Shown one piece after another: positions 34,081 through 41,718 of a DNA stretch of 64,000 nucleotides. How positions within the stretch are numbered: position 1 is the stretch's first letter; each line of letters opens with the position of its first letter. Source of the DNA: Banduia mediterranea. Its GTDB lineage: Bacteria; Pseudomonadota; Gammaproteobacteria; Nevskiales; Nevskiaceae. The notes below the pieces were generated by a model, which saw only the letters and a list, made by a program, of their open reading frames with translations, had not been told where the DNA came from and ran no database searches. The stretch covers positions 23,165 through 87,164 of the forward strand of contig NZ_JAVRIC010000017.1 in assembly GCF_031846245.1 (NCBI RefSeq). The letters run 5' to 3'. A program made the position numbers and the translations under genes.

Positions 34081-35520
34081 TTAATGGTGGCGTGGAAGGC
34101 ACAGCTTGTAGCGCTTGCACAGAAACGAGTAGCTGACCGGCTCGACATCGTTCAGCGAGTCCCAGCCACGGCGTTTGAATGCGGCGGCGAAGCTCTCAAC
34201 GCGCTTGTCATAGTCCTTGAGCAGTTTCTGCTTGACGGGCTCCTCGACGAAGGCGAACTGCAGAGAGTTGCGGCCCATCTGCACGATCTCCTCCCAGGAC
34301 AGGTTGAATTCCTTCACGGCCACGTAGTACTCGTCGCTCATGTTCGAATCCCACATGCCGCGATCATCGGTGGACAGCGCCACCGGAATGCCGATGCGCA
34401 GGTATTCCGGGAACGGATGCTGGGAATAATCGCTGACGTATTCGAGCAACAGGTTGCTGATCAGGTTGATCTCGACCAGATAGGGACCGTGGCGCATCAG
34501 CAGCATCGTGTCCGGATCGCTGATCAGGTTGACGCCGTGGCCGATGCGCTCGGCGCCCAGCAGCAGCGTGTCGCGGACGTGCTCGTTGGGTTCGTCCACC
34601 TCGCCGCCATGAATCGACAGCTTGATGTCCGGGTAGTGGCGGCGCAGTTCGCGCAAGGTCGGCAGGAAGCGCAGCGGATAGCCCTTGTCATTGTCCTCGC
34701 GTCCGACCATGTTGATGCCCACGAACAGATCGCGGTTGCGGTCGACGAAGGCGTACAGGGTCTTGAGAATCTCCTCGGCGTTCGGCAGGAAACGCAGTAG
34801 CGTGATCTGCAGACGCAGGGTTACGCCGGTGGCCTTGGCATCCTTCCGTGCCAGCCGCTCGCGGTAGATGTCCACGACCTCATCGGGCGGGAACACGCTG
34901 CCGTCCGGTTTGAGCGCGCCGAAAGCGCCATGCTGCAATTCGAGATAGCTCAGGCCTTCGGCGCCGAAGGCCTGCATGTCACGCACCATCATGTCGGCCC
35001 AGATGTACGGGTTGTTGGATACGTCGTTGAGGCGCTGCCAGTGCGCGCCGAAGAATTCGTTGCGGCCCTCGTAGGGCTGGTCCAGGCGGATGCTGTCAAG
35101 CCAGCCAGCCTTCTCGCGCGGGCTGAGATCCTGCAGGCGCTTGTACTCGCGCTTCTCGCAGGCATCGAGCTTGTCGTAGTTGGAGGCCTGCAGATTGCGG
35201 AACAGCAGCAGGTAGGGCGCCATGCCGAACTCGTTGGTGCCGTAGTTCTCGCAGTTCTCTATACGCACCTTGGTGTAGTAGGTGTAGCCCTTGTCGGCCT
35301 GTGCCAGAGTGGCGTCCCATAGCCATTCCGACAGCACTCCGCCGGAGAGATGGTTGTGCAGATCGCCGCCCTTGGGCAGTGCATACAGGAAGGTGTACAG
35401 CTGTTCCGGCGTGGCTTCGGCCTTGAGCTTTTCGAACCAGGCTTGCGCCGCTTGCGCCGGTGCGCCCAGCGCAGTGATTGCCAACACCATCGCGTTCGCA
35501 AGCAGGACCAATCTACGCAT
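34081..35520 (-). CDS. Secreted adenosine deaminase family protein
   Basis: A 479-aa protein. Signal peptide MRRLVLLANAMVLAITALGA (cleavage near PAQA). Metal/catalytic motifs of the adenosine/AMP deaminase family: GDLHNHLSGG (HxH, about residue 50), LSIHGGEVDEP (His and catalytic Glu), ERIGHGVNL (His) and VALSTDDRGMW (Asp-Asp). The usual CPxSN is INLISN. The length and secretion signal resemble extracellular growth-factor-type deaminases (ADGF/ADA2) more than cytosolic Add. It should convert adenosine to inosine in the periplasm or outside. It is the last gene of a four-gene minus-strand operon. ATG at 35520 is chosen because GGGG lies at the right distance; ATG at 35526 is an alternative. 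Confidence 0.87.
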   Translation of the reverse strand: MRRLVLLANAMVLAITALGAPAQAAQAWFEKLKAEATPEQLYTFLYALPKGGDLHNHLSGGVLSEWLWDATLAQADKGYTYYTKVRIENCENYGTNEFGMAPYLLLFRNLQASNYDKLDACEKREYKRLQDLSPREKAGWLDSIRLDQPYEGRNEFFGAHWQRLNDVSNNPYIWADMMVRDMQAFGAEGLSYLELQHGAFGALKPDGSVFPPDEVVDIYRERLARKDAKATGVTLRLQITLLRFLPNAEEILKTLYAFVDRNRDLFVGINMVGREDNDKGYPLRFLPTLRELRRHYPDIKLSIHGGEVDEPNEHVRDTLLLGAERIGHGVNLISDPDTMLLMRHGPYLVEINLISNLLLEYVSDYSQHPFPEYLRIGIPVALSTDDRGMWDSNMSDEYYVAVKEFNLSWEEIVQMGRNSLQFAFVEEPVKQKLLKDYDKRVESFAAAFKRRGWDSLNDVEPVSYSFLCKRYKLCLPRHH

Positions 35521-35548
35521 CGACATCCCCGAATTTTCGTCTGTTGAG

Positions 35549-36394
35549 TTACAGCGAGTTGAGCAGGTGCAAGGAGAACAGGGCCGCCTGCTTCGCGGCG
35601 ATCGGCCCCAGGCGCAGATAGTCGTCGTTCGGCGCTTCCTGTGCCACATTGCTGCCGCCGCGCACCACCAGGAACGGCACGCCCAGATACGCGCAAACGT
35701 GCCCGAGCGGTGCGGATTCCATCTCCATGATGTCCACCTTGAACTGTTCGCGCAGCGTGTCGATGCGCTGTTGCGTCACGCCGAACAGATCGGATGAAGC
35801 GACCACGCCACGCCGCGCCTTGACCGTATAGGTCGAGCCATTCGCCGTGACCTCCGGGCCTTCATAGCTGGCGATGGCCTGGTCGGCGATCTTCAGCAGC
35901 GCATCGGGTGGCGAGAATGCGTTCTCCATCTCGGCACCGTCGTCGGGGCCGTTCATCGGGCGGTACACCATGTCCTTGCGCGTCAGCGAGCCATAGTCAT
36001 GTTCGTAGAGCGCGGTGGCCACGATCACGTCACCGGTGCGCAACTGCTGGTTGATGCGTGCGCCGGTGCCACTCATCAGTACCAGCCGAGGCTTGAACTC
36101 GCTGATGAACAGGGTGCTGGTCATGCCGGTAAAGGTCTTGCCGATGCCGGTGATCGCCACGATCACCGGCTTGCCGTCGATATGGCCCTGCCAGTAGGGA
36201 ATGCCCCACAAGGATTTCTTCTCGGCATCCTTCATCGCCTCGATGAACGGCGGAATCTCCTGCGGCACGGCGCCGAGGATCAGAATAGTGTCGCTGGGCT
36301 TGTAGTGCGTCGGCGTGGCCGGCGCCTCGGCGGCCTGGGCCAGTCCGGTGACGAGCAGCAGCCCGCCGAGCAGTGTCCTGATGATGGCTTTCAT
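35549..36394 (-). CDS. Secreted nucleoside phosphorylase/MTAN-family protein with Asn at the catalytic Asp position
   Basis: A 281-aa protein. Signal peptide MKAIIRTLLGGLLLVTGLAQ (cleavage near AAEA). The PNP/UDP fold is shown by LGAVPQEIPPF (Glu equivalent to Glu12 of E. coli MTAN), AITGIGKTFTGMTS, LMSGTGARINQQLRTGDVIV and IMEMESAPLGHVCAYLGVPF (ribose-binding Glu equivalent to Glu174). The catalytic Asp of MTAN (in ISDVAD) is Asn here (GGSNVAQ). In purine nucleoside phosphorylases this position as Asn favours 6-oxopurines. That suggests inosine or guanosine rather than methylthioadenosine, and fits the secreted deaminase encoded next to it. Located 15 bp after the NUP paralog 3 gene. Confidence 0.85.
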   Translation of the reverse strand: MKAIIRTLLGGLLLVTGLAQAAEAPATPTHYKPSDTILILGAVPQEIPPFIEAMKDAEKKSLWGIPYWQGHIDGKPVIVAITGIGKTFTGMTSTLFISEFKPRLVLMSGTGARINQQLRTGDVIVATALYEHDYGSLTRKDMVYRPMNGPDDGAEMENAFSPPDALLKIADQAIASYEGPEVTANGSTYTVKARRGVVASSDLFGVTQQRIDTLREQFKVDIMEMESAPLGHVCAYLGVPFLVVRGGSNVAQEAPNDDYLRLGPIAAKQAALFSLHLLNSL

Positions 36395-36409
36395 GCCTGG
36401 GTCTTCCGT

Positions 36410-37459
36410 TCAGTTCGAGGAGGGTGTGGCATCGCGGTATCGCGGCCAGTCGGAGAGCAGTTCGTCGACGACCACGCCGCCGACCTGATAGGCCGCTTCC
36501 AGCGCCGGGCGTCCGTTCTCCGGGTAGGGCGCCGTCGTGCTCCAGGCGGCGGTCTTGCCCTTGGGCGGCATCGAGTAGTTGCTGGCCGTGCGCAGCACCA
36601 TCACACGGTCCAGATCGACCCGCTGCGTGCGCGACAGGCGGCGCAGCGCGGTCAGGGTGCCGCTGTCCTCCATCTCGCCCATCATGAAATTGCGGTCCGC
36701 GCCGGCCTGCAGGCGCACCCAGTCGTTGGCCCATTGGTTGAGCTTCTCGCCATGCCAGTAGGTGCTGGCCGATAGACTCTCGCCCATGGTCACGAACGGT
36801 GGTTTGACCGCGTTCGGGTAGCCCTTGAACTGCTTGCGGAATTCGGCGATGCCGCGGCTGTCCGCCACCGGATGATCCTTGCTCAGCGCGTAGGCCCATT
36901 CGGCGAGTTCGACATTGAGCGGGAAGTGGATCGTGTCCACGGTCCAGCCGTCGGCCTTGTCGTTGGGTTTCTTGGCACCGAGCGGCAGCAGGCCGTAGGG
37001 CCAGTCCTCGGGAATTTCGCGTCCGTCGATTTCGTAGAGCAGATCGCCGTCGACCACGGCGCGTGCCCAGGCGGCCGTGCCCAGCGAGACGTCCTCGGGG
37101 TCGCCGCCGGCGATGCCGGCGACCAGCCAGTACGCGCGGCTCAGATCGAAGCGCGGGTCCAGGCCCAGCGCCATGATCGAGGCCGTGGCATTGGTGATGC
37201 CGCCGCCGGTGCAGATCGCCAGCAGGCCGTCGTCATTCATGCGCAGCGCGTATTCGCCGAGCGGAAACGGGAATTCACGATCGAGCTTGCGCCGCTCCAC
37301 CCAGAGCTGGAACTCGCCGGGATCGTCGCCGGTGGGTTCGCCGTTTTCGAACATCGAGACGACCACCACCTTGACCGGTATGGGTTCGGCGACGGCAGCA
37401 CAAGCCAGCACCAGTGCGCCGGCGGCGAGCGCCGCATTCAGGAGCTTGAATCGGGACAT
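36410..37459 (-). CDS. NUP family protein, exported, paralog 3
   Basis: A 349-aa protein. The N-terminal signal MSRFKLLNAALAAGALVLAC, then AAVAEP, could be a Sec signal or a weak lipobox (VLAC). The domain shows IPVKVVVVSMFENGEPTGDD, TGGGITNATASIMALGLDPR, YWLVAGIAGGDPEDVSLGTA, DGDLLYEIDGREIPEDW, NQWANDWVRLQAG and GEMEDSGTLTAL, then VLRTASNYSMPP. It lacks further membrane spans. It is the second gene of an operon with cytosolic adenosine deaminase upstream, and secreted phosphorylase and secreted adenosine deaminase downstream. That context is enzymatic rather than transport-like. Confidence 0.82.
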   Translation of the reverse strand: MSRFKLLNAALAAGALVLACAAVAEPIPVKVVVVSMFENGEPTGDDPGEFQLWVERRKLDREFPFPLGEYALRMNDDGLLAICTGGGITNATASIMALGLDPRFDLSRAYWLVAGIAGGDPEDVSLGTAAWARAVVDGDLLYEIDGREIPEDWPYGLLPLGAKKPNDKADGWTVDTIHFPLNVELAEWAYALSKDHPVADSRGIAEFRKQFKGYPNAVKPPFVTMGESLSASTYWHGEKLNQWANDWVRLQAGADRNFMMGEMEDSGTLTALRRLSRTQRVDLDRVMVLRTASNYSMPPKGKTAAWSTTAPYPENGRPALEAAYQVGGVVVDELLSDWPRYRDATPSSN

Positions 37460-37502
37460 CGGGTTTCCTGTAGTCGGGGTCGCTGTCTGTCCGAAGCGGA
37501 TC

Positions 37503-38519
37503 TCAGGCAGCGGCAAGCTGGTGGTCGAGCATTGCCAGATAGCGCGCGCGTTGCGCATCGTCGATCCAGGCCACGACGAAGGCATTGCGTACCAGCTGTG
37601 TGATCTCGTCCAGGCTCAGGCCGCCCTCCTCGTGCAATGCCAGCAGGTTTTCGTTGACGTAGGCGCGAAAGTACGCAGGGTCGTCGGAGTTGATCGTGGC
37701 GCGCATGCCCAGTTCCAGCATGCGACGGATGTGCGTGGCCGTGAGGTCCTGAACCACGAAGCGGTTGGACACAGGACACACCGTCAGGCCCAAGCCGCGT
37801 TGCACGATGTCCGCGCAGATCGCGGGGTCTTCGAGCGAGTTGATGCCGTGGTCGATGCGGTCCACGCCAATCTCGTCCAGACATTGGCGGATGTGGCCCA
37901 GCGTGTTCTCCTGGTTCACGTCGCAATGCATCGTCAGGCGGTAGCCCTCGGCGCGGGCGCGTTTGAACACCTCGGCGAACTTGCTGGGCGGGTTGCCCTT
38001 TTCGTCCGAATCCAGACCCACGCCGACGATCCAGTCCTTGTAGGGCAAGGATTGTTCCAGCGCTTCCATCGCCGATTCGGCGCTCATGTCGCGCAGAAAA
38101 CACAGGATCAGCTGGGACTCGATACCGAGTTCGGCGGCCGCCTGCTTCTGGGCCAGACGAATGCCGGTGATCACGGTTTCGAAACTCACGCCGCGACTGG
38201 TATGCGCCTGCGGGTCGAAGAACGGTTCGCAGTAGAGCACGTTCTGCTCGCGCGCCTTCTTCAGGTAGGCGTAGCTCAGCTCGTAGAAGTCCTGCTCCGT
38301 GAGCAGCACGCGCATCGCGCTGTAGTAGATCGCCAGAAACGACGGCAGGTCATGGAAGTCGTAGGCCGCGACCAGCGCCTCGGGCGTGTCGTAATCCAGT
38401 GCCACGCCGTTGCGCTGCGCCAGCGCGAAGCTCAGCTCCGGTTCCAGCGTGCCTTCGAGGTGGACGTGCAACTCGGCTTTCGGCAGTTTCGCGATCAGTT
38501 CTTGTGCGGGTGTCGGCAT
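37503..38519 (-). CDS. Cytosolic adenosine/adenine deaminase family protein with altered HAGE motif
   Basis: A 338-aa protein without a signal peptide. KAELHVHLEGTLEPEL (HxH), VGLDSDEKGNPPSKF (the adenine-deaminase-like loop), DRIDHGIN, TVCPVSNRFV and ATINSDDPAYF are family motifs. The normally invariant HAGE (metal His and catalytic Glu) reads HCDVNQENT, so the Glu is displaced. The overall pattern is closer to bacterial adenine deaminases (cog1816 group) than to E. coli Add. Possible substrates are adenine, adenosine or an N6-substituted adenine. It is the first gene of the minus-strand operon with NUP paralog 3. The ATG at 38519 fits the family's N-terminal length. Confidence 0.82.
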   Translation of the reverse strand: MPTPAQELIAKLPKAELHVHLEGTLEPELSFALAQRNGVALDYDTPEALVAAYDFHDLPSFLAIYYSAMRVLLTEQDFYELSYAYLKKAREQNVLYCEPFFDPQAHTSRGVSFETVITGIRLAQKQAAAELGIESQLILCFLRDMSAESAMEALEQSLPYKDWIVGVGLDSDEKGNPPSKFAEVFKRARAEGYRLTMHCDVNQENTLGHIRQCLDEIGVDRIDHGINSLEDPAICADIVQRGLGLTVCPVSNRFVVQDLTATHIRRMLELGMRATINSDDPAYFRAYVNENLLALHEEGGLSLDEITQLVRNAFVVAWIDDAQRARYLAMLDHQLAAA

Positions 38520-38598
38520 GGTTGGCGGTCGGCGGTGGCGGCAGGCTTTCGAAAAGGCCGGCGCGGCTGGCTGGAAAAGTGCATGCAACCGTATGCAA

Positions 38599-38614
38599 CG
38601 ATTGTGCACAATCG
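38599..38614. promoter_or_regulatory. Perfect 16-bp palindrome in the divergent purine promoter region
   Basis: CGATTGTGCACAATCG is fully self-complementary. Just before it are GCATGCAACC and GTATGCAACG, which share the TATGCAA core with the sites at 23341 and 23541. It lies 13 bp before the 2OG oxygenase ATG and about 80 bp before the deaminase operon start, so it can control both. It is a candidate operator of the GntR regulator. Confidence 0.55.
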
Positions 38615-38626
38615 AGTTCTTCAGCC

Positions 38627-39682
38627 ATGAAATTTCATGTTCCCCTTATCGATATCGCTCCCTACGCCAATGACGGCGAGGATTCCCTGGCACGTGCCGA
38701 CACCGCCGAGGCGCTCGCTCAGGCTTGTCGCGAGGTCGGTTTCGTGCAGATTCTGGGGCACGGCGTGCCCGATTCGGTGCTCGCAGCGCTGGCCTCGGCG
38801 ATGGACGGTTTCTTCTCTCAGCCATCCGAGTACAAGCGGTGTTACCGCGCCGCTCCCGAAATCAACCGGGGTTACGCGCCGCCGCACAGCGAGTCGCTGT
38901 CCTTGTCGCTGGGTATCGGGACGCCAGCGGCGGCGGATTATTTCGAGGCCTTCAATGTCGGCACGGCAGCTTCGGATTTTCCGGGGCTGGAACTGCCGGC
39001 GCAGGTGTATGCTGAAAATCTGTGGCCGCAGCCCGTAGCGGGTTTCGACGACCGGCAGTTCCGCGGCGCGGTCGAAACCTATTTCGCCGAGGCCGGCCGC
39101 GTCGCCCGCATCTTGACGCGAATCTTCGCCGATGCGCTGGGCGTGGATGCCGGGGTGTTCGAGCGGGTCAGCGACCATTCGGTGGACGTACTGCGCATGA
39201 ATCACTACGCACTGCCGCCCGGCACCGCGGCCGACGGACCGGACCCGGTAGGCATGGGGGCGCACACCGACTACGGCATCGTCACCGTGCTGTGGGCCGA
39301 CCCCGTGCCGGGCCTGCAGGTATTGGGCGGAGACTCGGTCTGGCATGACGTACAGCCGGCACCAGGCGCTCTGCTGGTCAACCTGGGTGATCTCACCGCC
39401 CGCTGGACGCACGACCGCTGGCGCTCCACCCTGCATCGCGTGATCCCGCCGGTCGTCGATGGGCGTATCGTTCGGCGCCGTTCGGCGGCCTATTTTCACG
39501 ATGGCAATATCGATGCTCGGATCGAGACGATCCCGAGCTGTCTGGCCGCAGGCGAAGCCGCTTATCCGCCGATCACCGTGGGCGAGCACTTGGCGGCGAA
39601 GCTCGCCGGATCGCGCGCCGGTCAGCCGAACCGCGAGGCGGGCAGCGAAGCCGAGCGTTTGCGCGCCGCCCGCGACGACTGA
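38627..39682 (+). CDS. 2-oxoglutarate-Fe(II) oxygenase, isopenicillin N synthase-like (second copy)
   Basis: A 351-aa soluble enzyme. MKFHVPLIDIAPYA and the FVQILGHGVP segment form the DIOX-N domain. Fe ligands are in MGAHTDYGIVTVLWAD (HxD) and STLHRVIPP (distal His). RRSAAYFHDGN gives the 2OG-binding Arg-x-Ser. It is encoded divergently from the cytosolic deaminase operon and 24 bp upstream of 8-oxoguanine deaminase, with which it is presumably co-transcribed. It is related only distantly to the 31623-32534 copy. The substrate is unknown. Oxidation of a purine or modified base is a contextual inference. Confidence 0.86.
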   Translation: MKFHVPLIDIAPYANDGEDSLARADTAEALAQACREVGFVQILGHGVPDSVLAALASAMDGFFSQPSEYKRCYRAAPEINRGYAPPHSESLSLSLGIGTPAAADYFEAFNVGTAASDFPGLELPAQVYAENLWPQPVAGFDDRQFRGAVETYFAEAGRVARILTRIFADALGVDAGVFERVSDHSVDVLRMNHYALPPGTAADGPDPVGMGAHTDYGIVTVLWADPVPGLQVLGGDSVWHDVQPAPGALLVNLGDLTARWTHDRWRSTLHRVIPPVVDGRIVRRRSAAYFHDGNIDARIETIPSCLAAGEAAYPPITVGEHLAAKLAGSRAGQPNREAGSEAERLRAARDD

Positions 39683-39706
39683 ACCGACCTGCAGGAGCCT
39701 CAGGCC

Positions 39707-41104
39707 ATGAAGCAGTTATTGACAGGCGCCGACGTGATCGCGACCCAGGACGACACCCGCCGCGAGATCGCCGATGGCGCGGTGTTCGTCGATGGCGGCT
39801 GGATCGCCGCAATCGGCAGCTGCGCCGAGGTCGAGGCCTGGATGGCGCAGGACCCTGCTGCGCGCATGCCGGATCGCCGCCACGATCTGCGTGGCTGCGT
39901 GCTCACGCCGGGATTGGTCAATGGCCATCATCACCTCTACCAGACCTTGACGCGCACCATCGGCACCGGCGGCGGTCTGGCCTTGTTCGACTGGCTCAAG
40001 ACGCTCTACCCGATCTGGGGGCGCATGGACCCGGATGCGGTCTACCTCAGCGCCAAGCTCGGGCTCGCCGAGCTGCTGCTGTCCGGTGCCACTACCGTGG
40101 CCGACCATCTCTACATGTTCCAAAATGGTGCACGGCTCGACGACGAAATCGTGGCTGCGCGTGAACTCGGCGTGCGCTTCCATCCCACACGCGGCTCGAT
40201 GAGCGTCGGCGAAAGCCAGGGCGGTCTGCCACCGGACGCACTGGTGGAAGCCGAGGATCACATCCTGGCCGACAGCCTGCGCGTGATCGAACAGTTTCAC
40301 GATCCGGCGCCGGGTTCGATGCTGCGCATCGGTCTGGCGCCATGTTCTCCGTTCTCGGTCAGCGCCGCGCTGATGCGCGAGTCCGCCGCGATGGCCCGCA
40401 GCCATGCGCAGGTGCGCCTGCATACCCATCTGGCCGAAACCGCCGACGAAACCCGCTACTGCCTCGACCGCTTCGGCCTGCGCCCGATCGACTACGCCGA
40501 ATCCCTGGGCTGGCTCGGCGACGATGTCTGGTTCGCGCATGTGGTGCATCCCGACAGCACCGGGATCGACAAGCTCGCACACAGTTGCAGCGGCGTCTGC
40601 CACTGTCCCAGCAGCAACATGATCCTCGCCTCCGGCATCGCGCCGGTGCGCGAGATGATCGAGCGCGGCGTGCGTGTCGGCCTGGGCGTGGACGGCTCCG
40701 CCAGCAACGACGGCAATCACATGCTCGGCGAGGCGCGTCAGGCGATGTTGCTGCAACGCGTCGGCTGGCCCGGATTCGAGTCACGCGCCGATCGCATGTC
40801 GGCGCGCGAGGCGCTAAAGCTGGCGACGCGCGGCGGCGCCTCGATACTGGGGCGTGACGACATCGGCAGCCTGGAGGTCGGCAAGGCCGCAGATATGGTG
40901 GCGTTTCGTGTGGACGGCATCCAGCATGCCGGTGCGCAGTCCGATCCCGTCGCGGCCCTGATGACCTGTTCGCCGGCAGCGGCGTGGTTGTCGATCATCA
41001 ACGGGCGCGTGGTGGTCGAGAACGGCGAGATTCCTGGTTTGGACCTGCGCAATCTGGTGCGCCGTCACAATCAGTCGAGTCGGCGACTGTTGGCTGCACA
41101 CTGA
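39707..41104 (+). CDS. 8-oxoguanine deaminase family amidohydrolase
   Basis: A 465-aa cytosolic enzyme of the AtzB/TrzN/8-oxoguanine deaminase branch. PGLVNGHHHLYQTLTRT (HxH metal ligands), VRLHTHLAETADE, CHCPSSNMILASG and GLGVDGSASNDGNHML are the group motifs. 8-oxoguanine deaminase converts 8-oxoguanine to urate, which enters the PuuD pathway encoded 25 kb away. Start ATG 39707 has GCAGGAG upstream. The last 119 codons are duplicated at 42100-42461. The gene itself is full length. Assignment to 8-oxoguanine rather than a triazine or other aminopurine rests on motif pattern and purine context. Confidence 0.82.
   Translation: MKQLLTGADVIATQDDTRREIADGAVFVDGGWIAAIGSCAEVEAWMAQDPAARMPDRRHDLRGCVLTPGLVNGHHHLYQTLTRTIGTGGGLALFDWLKTLYPIWGRMDPDAVYLSAKLGLAELLLSGATTVADHLYMFQNGARLDDEIVAARELGVRFHPTRGSMSVGESQGGLPPDALVEAEDHILADSLRVIEQFHDPAPGSMLRIGLAPCSPFSVSAALMRESAAMARSHAQVRLHTHLAETADETRYCLDRFGLRPIDYAESLGWLGDDVWFAHVVHPDSTGIDKLAHSCSGVCHCPSSNMILASGIAPVREMIERGVRVGLGVDGSASNDGNHMLGEARQAMLLQRVGWPGFESRADRMSAREALKLATRGGASILGRDDIGSLEVGKAADMVAFRVDGIQHAGAQSDPVAALMTCSPAAAWLSIINGRVVVENGEIPGLDLRNLVRRHNQSSRRLLAAH
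40743..41104 (+). repeat. 362-bp direct repeat, left copy (3' end of 8-oxoguanine deaminase gene)
   Basis: From CGATGTTGCTGCAACGCGTC to the stop codon, this segment recurs at 42100-42461 with only one difference that I could find (C at 41026, T at 42383). The repeat period is 1357 bp. Confidence 0.93.
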
Positions 41105-41138
41105 GGCCTAGAAGGCGTGCGCGAAAAACTGGCGGCGT

Positions 41139-41153
41139 TACCATACTTTGGTA
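41139..41153. promoter_or_regulatory. Small inverted repeat upstream of parD
   Basis: TACCA and TGGTA arms (TACCATACTTTGGTA) lie 38 bp before the parD start. It is a possible autoregulatory operator of the ParD antitoxin. Confidence 0.35.
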
Positions 41154-41191
41154 CACTTCCATCCAGAGATGGCACACATGCGAGGCAAATC

Positions 41192-41428
41192 ATGGGACGC
41201 AACACCAGTATTTCCCTAGGCAGCCACTTCACCGATTTCGTAGATGAACGTGTCAAGGCCGGTCGGTTTGCCTCGGCAAGTGAGGCGGTGCGAGCAGGCA
41301 TGCGCCTTCTAGAACAGGAAGAAGCTAAGCTTGATCTCCTGCGAAAGACTCTGGCAGCCGGAGAATCTGAACTTGATCAGGGCCAAGGGTTAGACGGCGA
41401 AAGTGTGATGGCTCGACTGATCGGTTAA
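41192..41428 (+). CDS. parD: ParD family antitoxin
   Basis: A 78-aa protein. The N-terminal ribbon-helix-helix (NTSISLGSHFTDFVDERVKA, then GRFASASEAVRAGMRLLEQE) binds DNA and represses its own operon. The charged C-terminal tail (LDLLRKTLAAGESELDQG) should wrap the toxin. The ATG at 41192 begins the canonical MGRNTSI start. The stop codon overlaps the parE start (TAATG). The module is AT-richer than the genes around it and sits inside a direct-repeat-bounded insertion. Confidence 0.9.
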   Translation: MGRNTSISLGSHFTDFVDERVKAGRFASASEAVRAGMRLLEQEEAKLDLLRKTLAAGESELDQGQGLDGESVMARLIG

Positions 41429-41718
41429 TGGCCAAGTACCTTCTCTCACCTCAAGCAGAAAAAAGTCTGATTCAAATCAGCGACTACACGCTCAAGAAGT
41501 TCGGAGAACGGCAAAGAAGGAAATACCTGGGCATGCTTCGAAAAGAAATGCGCGCCGCAGCAGCCAATCCCGAGAGAGGACGAGAACGCAACGAAATCAA
41601 GCCAGGCTACTACAGCGTGCCAGCCGAAAAGCACCACATTTACTACCGTATAGGTGATGCACACATCGAAATCATCGACGTGTTGCATCAGTCGATGGAG
41701 CCTAGCCTCCATTTGTAG
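41428..41718 (+). CDS. parE: ParE family toxin
   Basis: A 96-aa RelE/ParE-fold toxin: LSPQAEKSLIQISDYTLKKF at the N-terminus, IKPGYYSVPAEKHHIYYRIG in the centre and IEIIDVLHQSMEP at the C-terminus. These match the ParE pattern (core beta sheet and the final vLH-x-MD/E-P motif). ParE proteins target DNA gyrase. It is translationally coupled to parD. A hairpin (41718-41734) follows the stop but has no U-tract. Confidence 0.9.
   Translation: MAKYLLSPQAEKSLIQISDYTLKKFGERQRRKYLGMLRKEMRAAAANPERGRERNEIKPGYYSVPAEKHHIYYRIGDAHIEIIDVLHQSMEPSLHL

Noticed and set aside
33762..34148. 128-codon minus-strand frame between MFS and adenosine deaminase genes
   Set aside because: Low-complexity composition, overlaps the end of the deaminase gene, no ribosome-binding site or motif.
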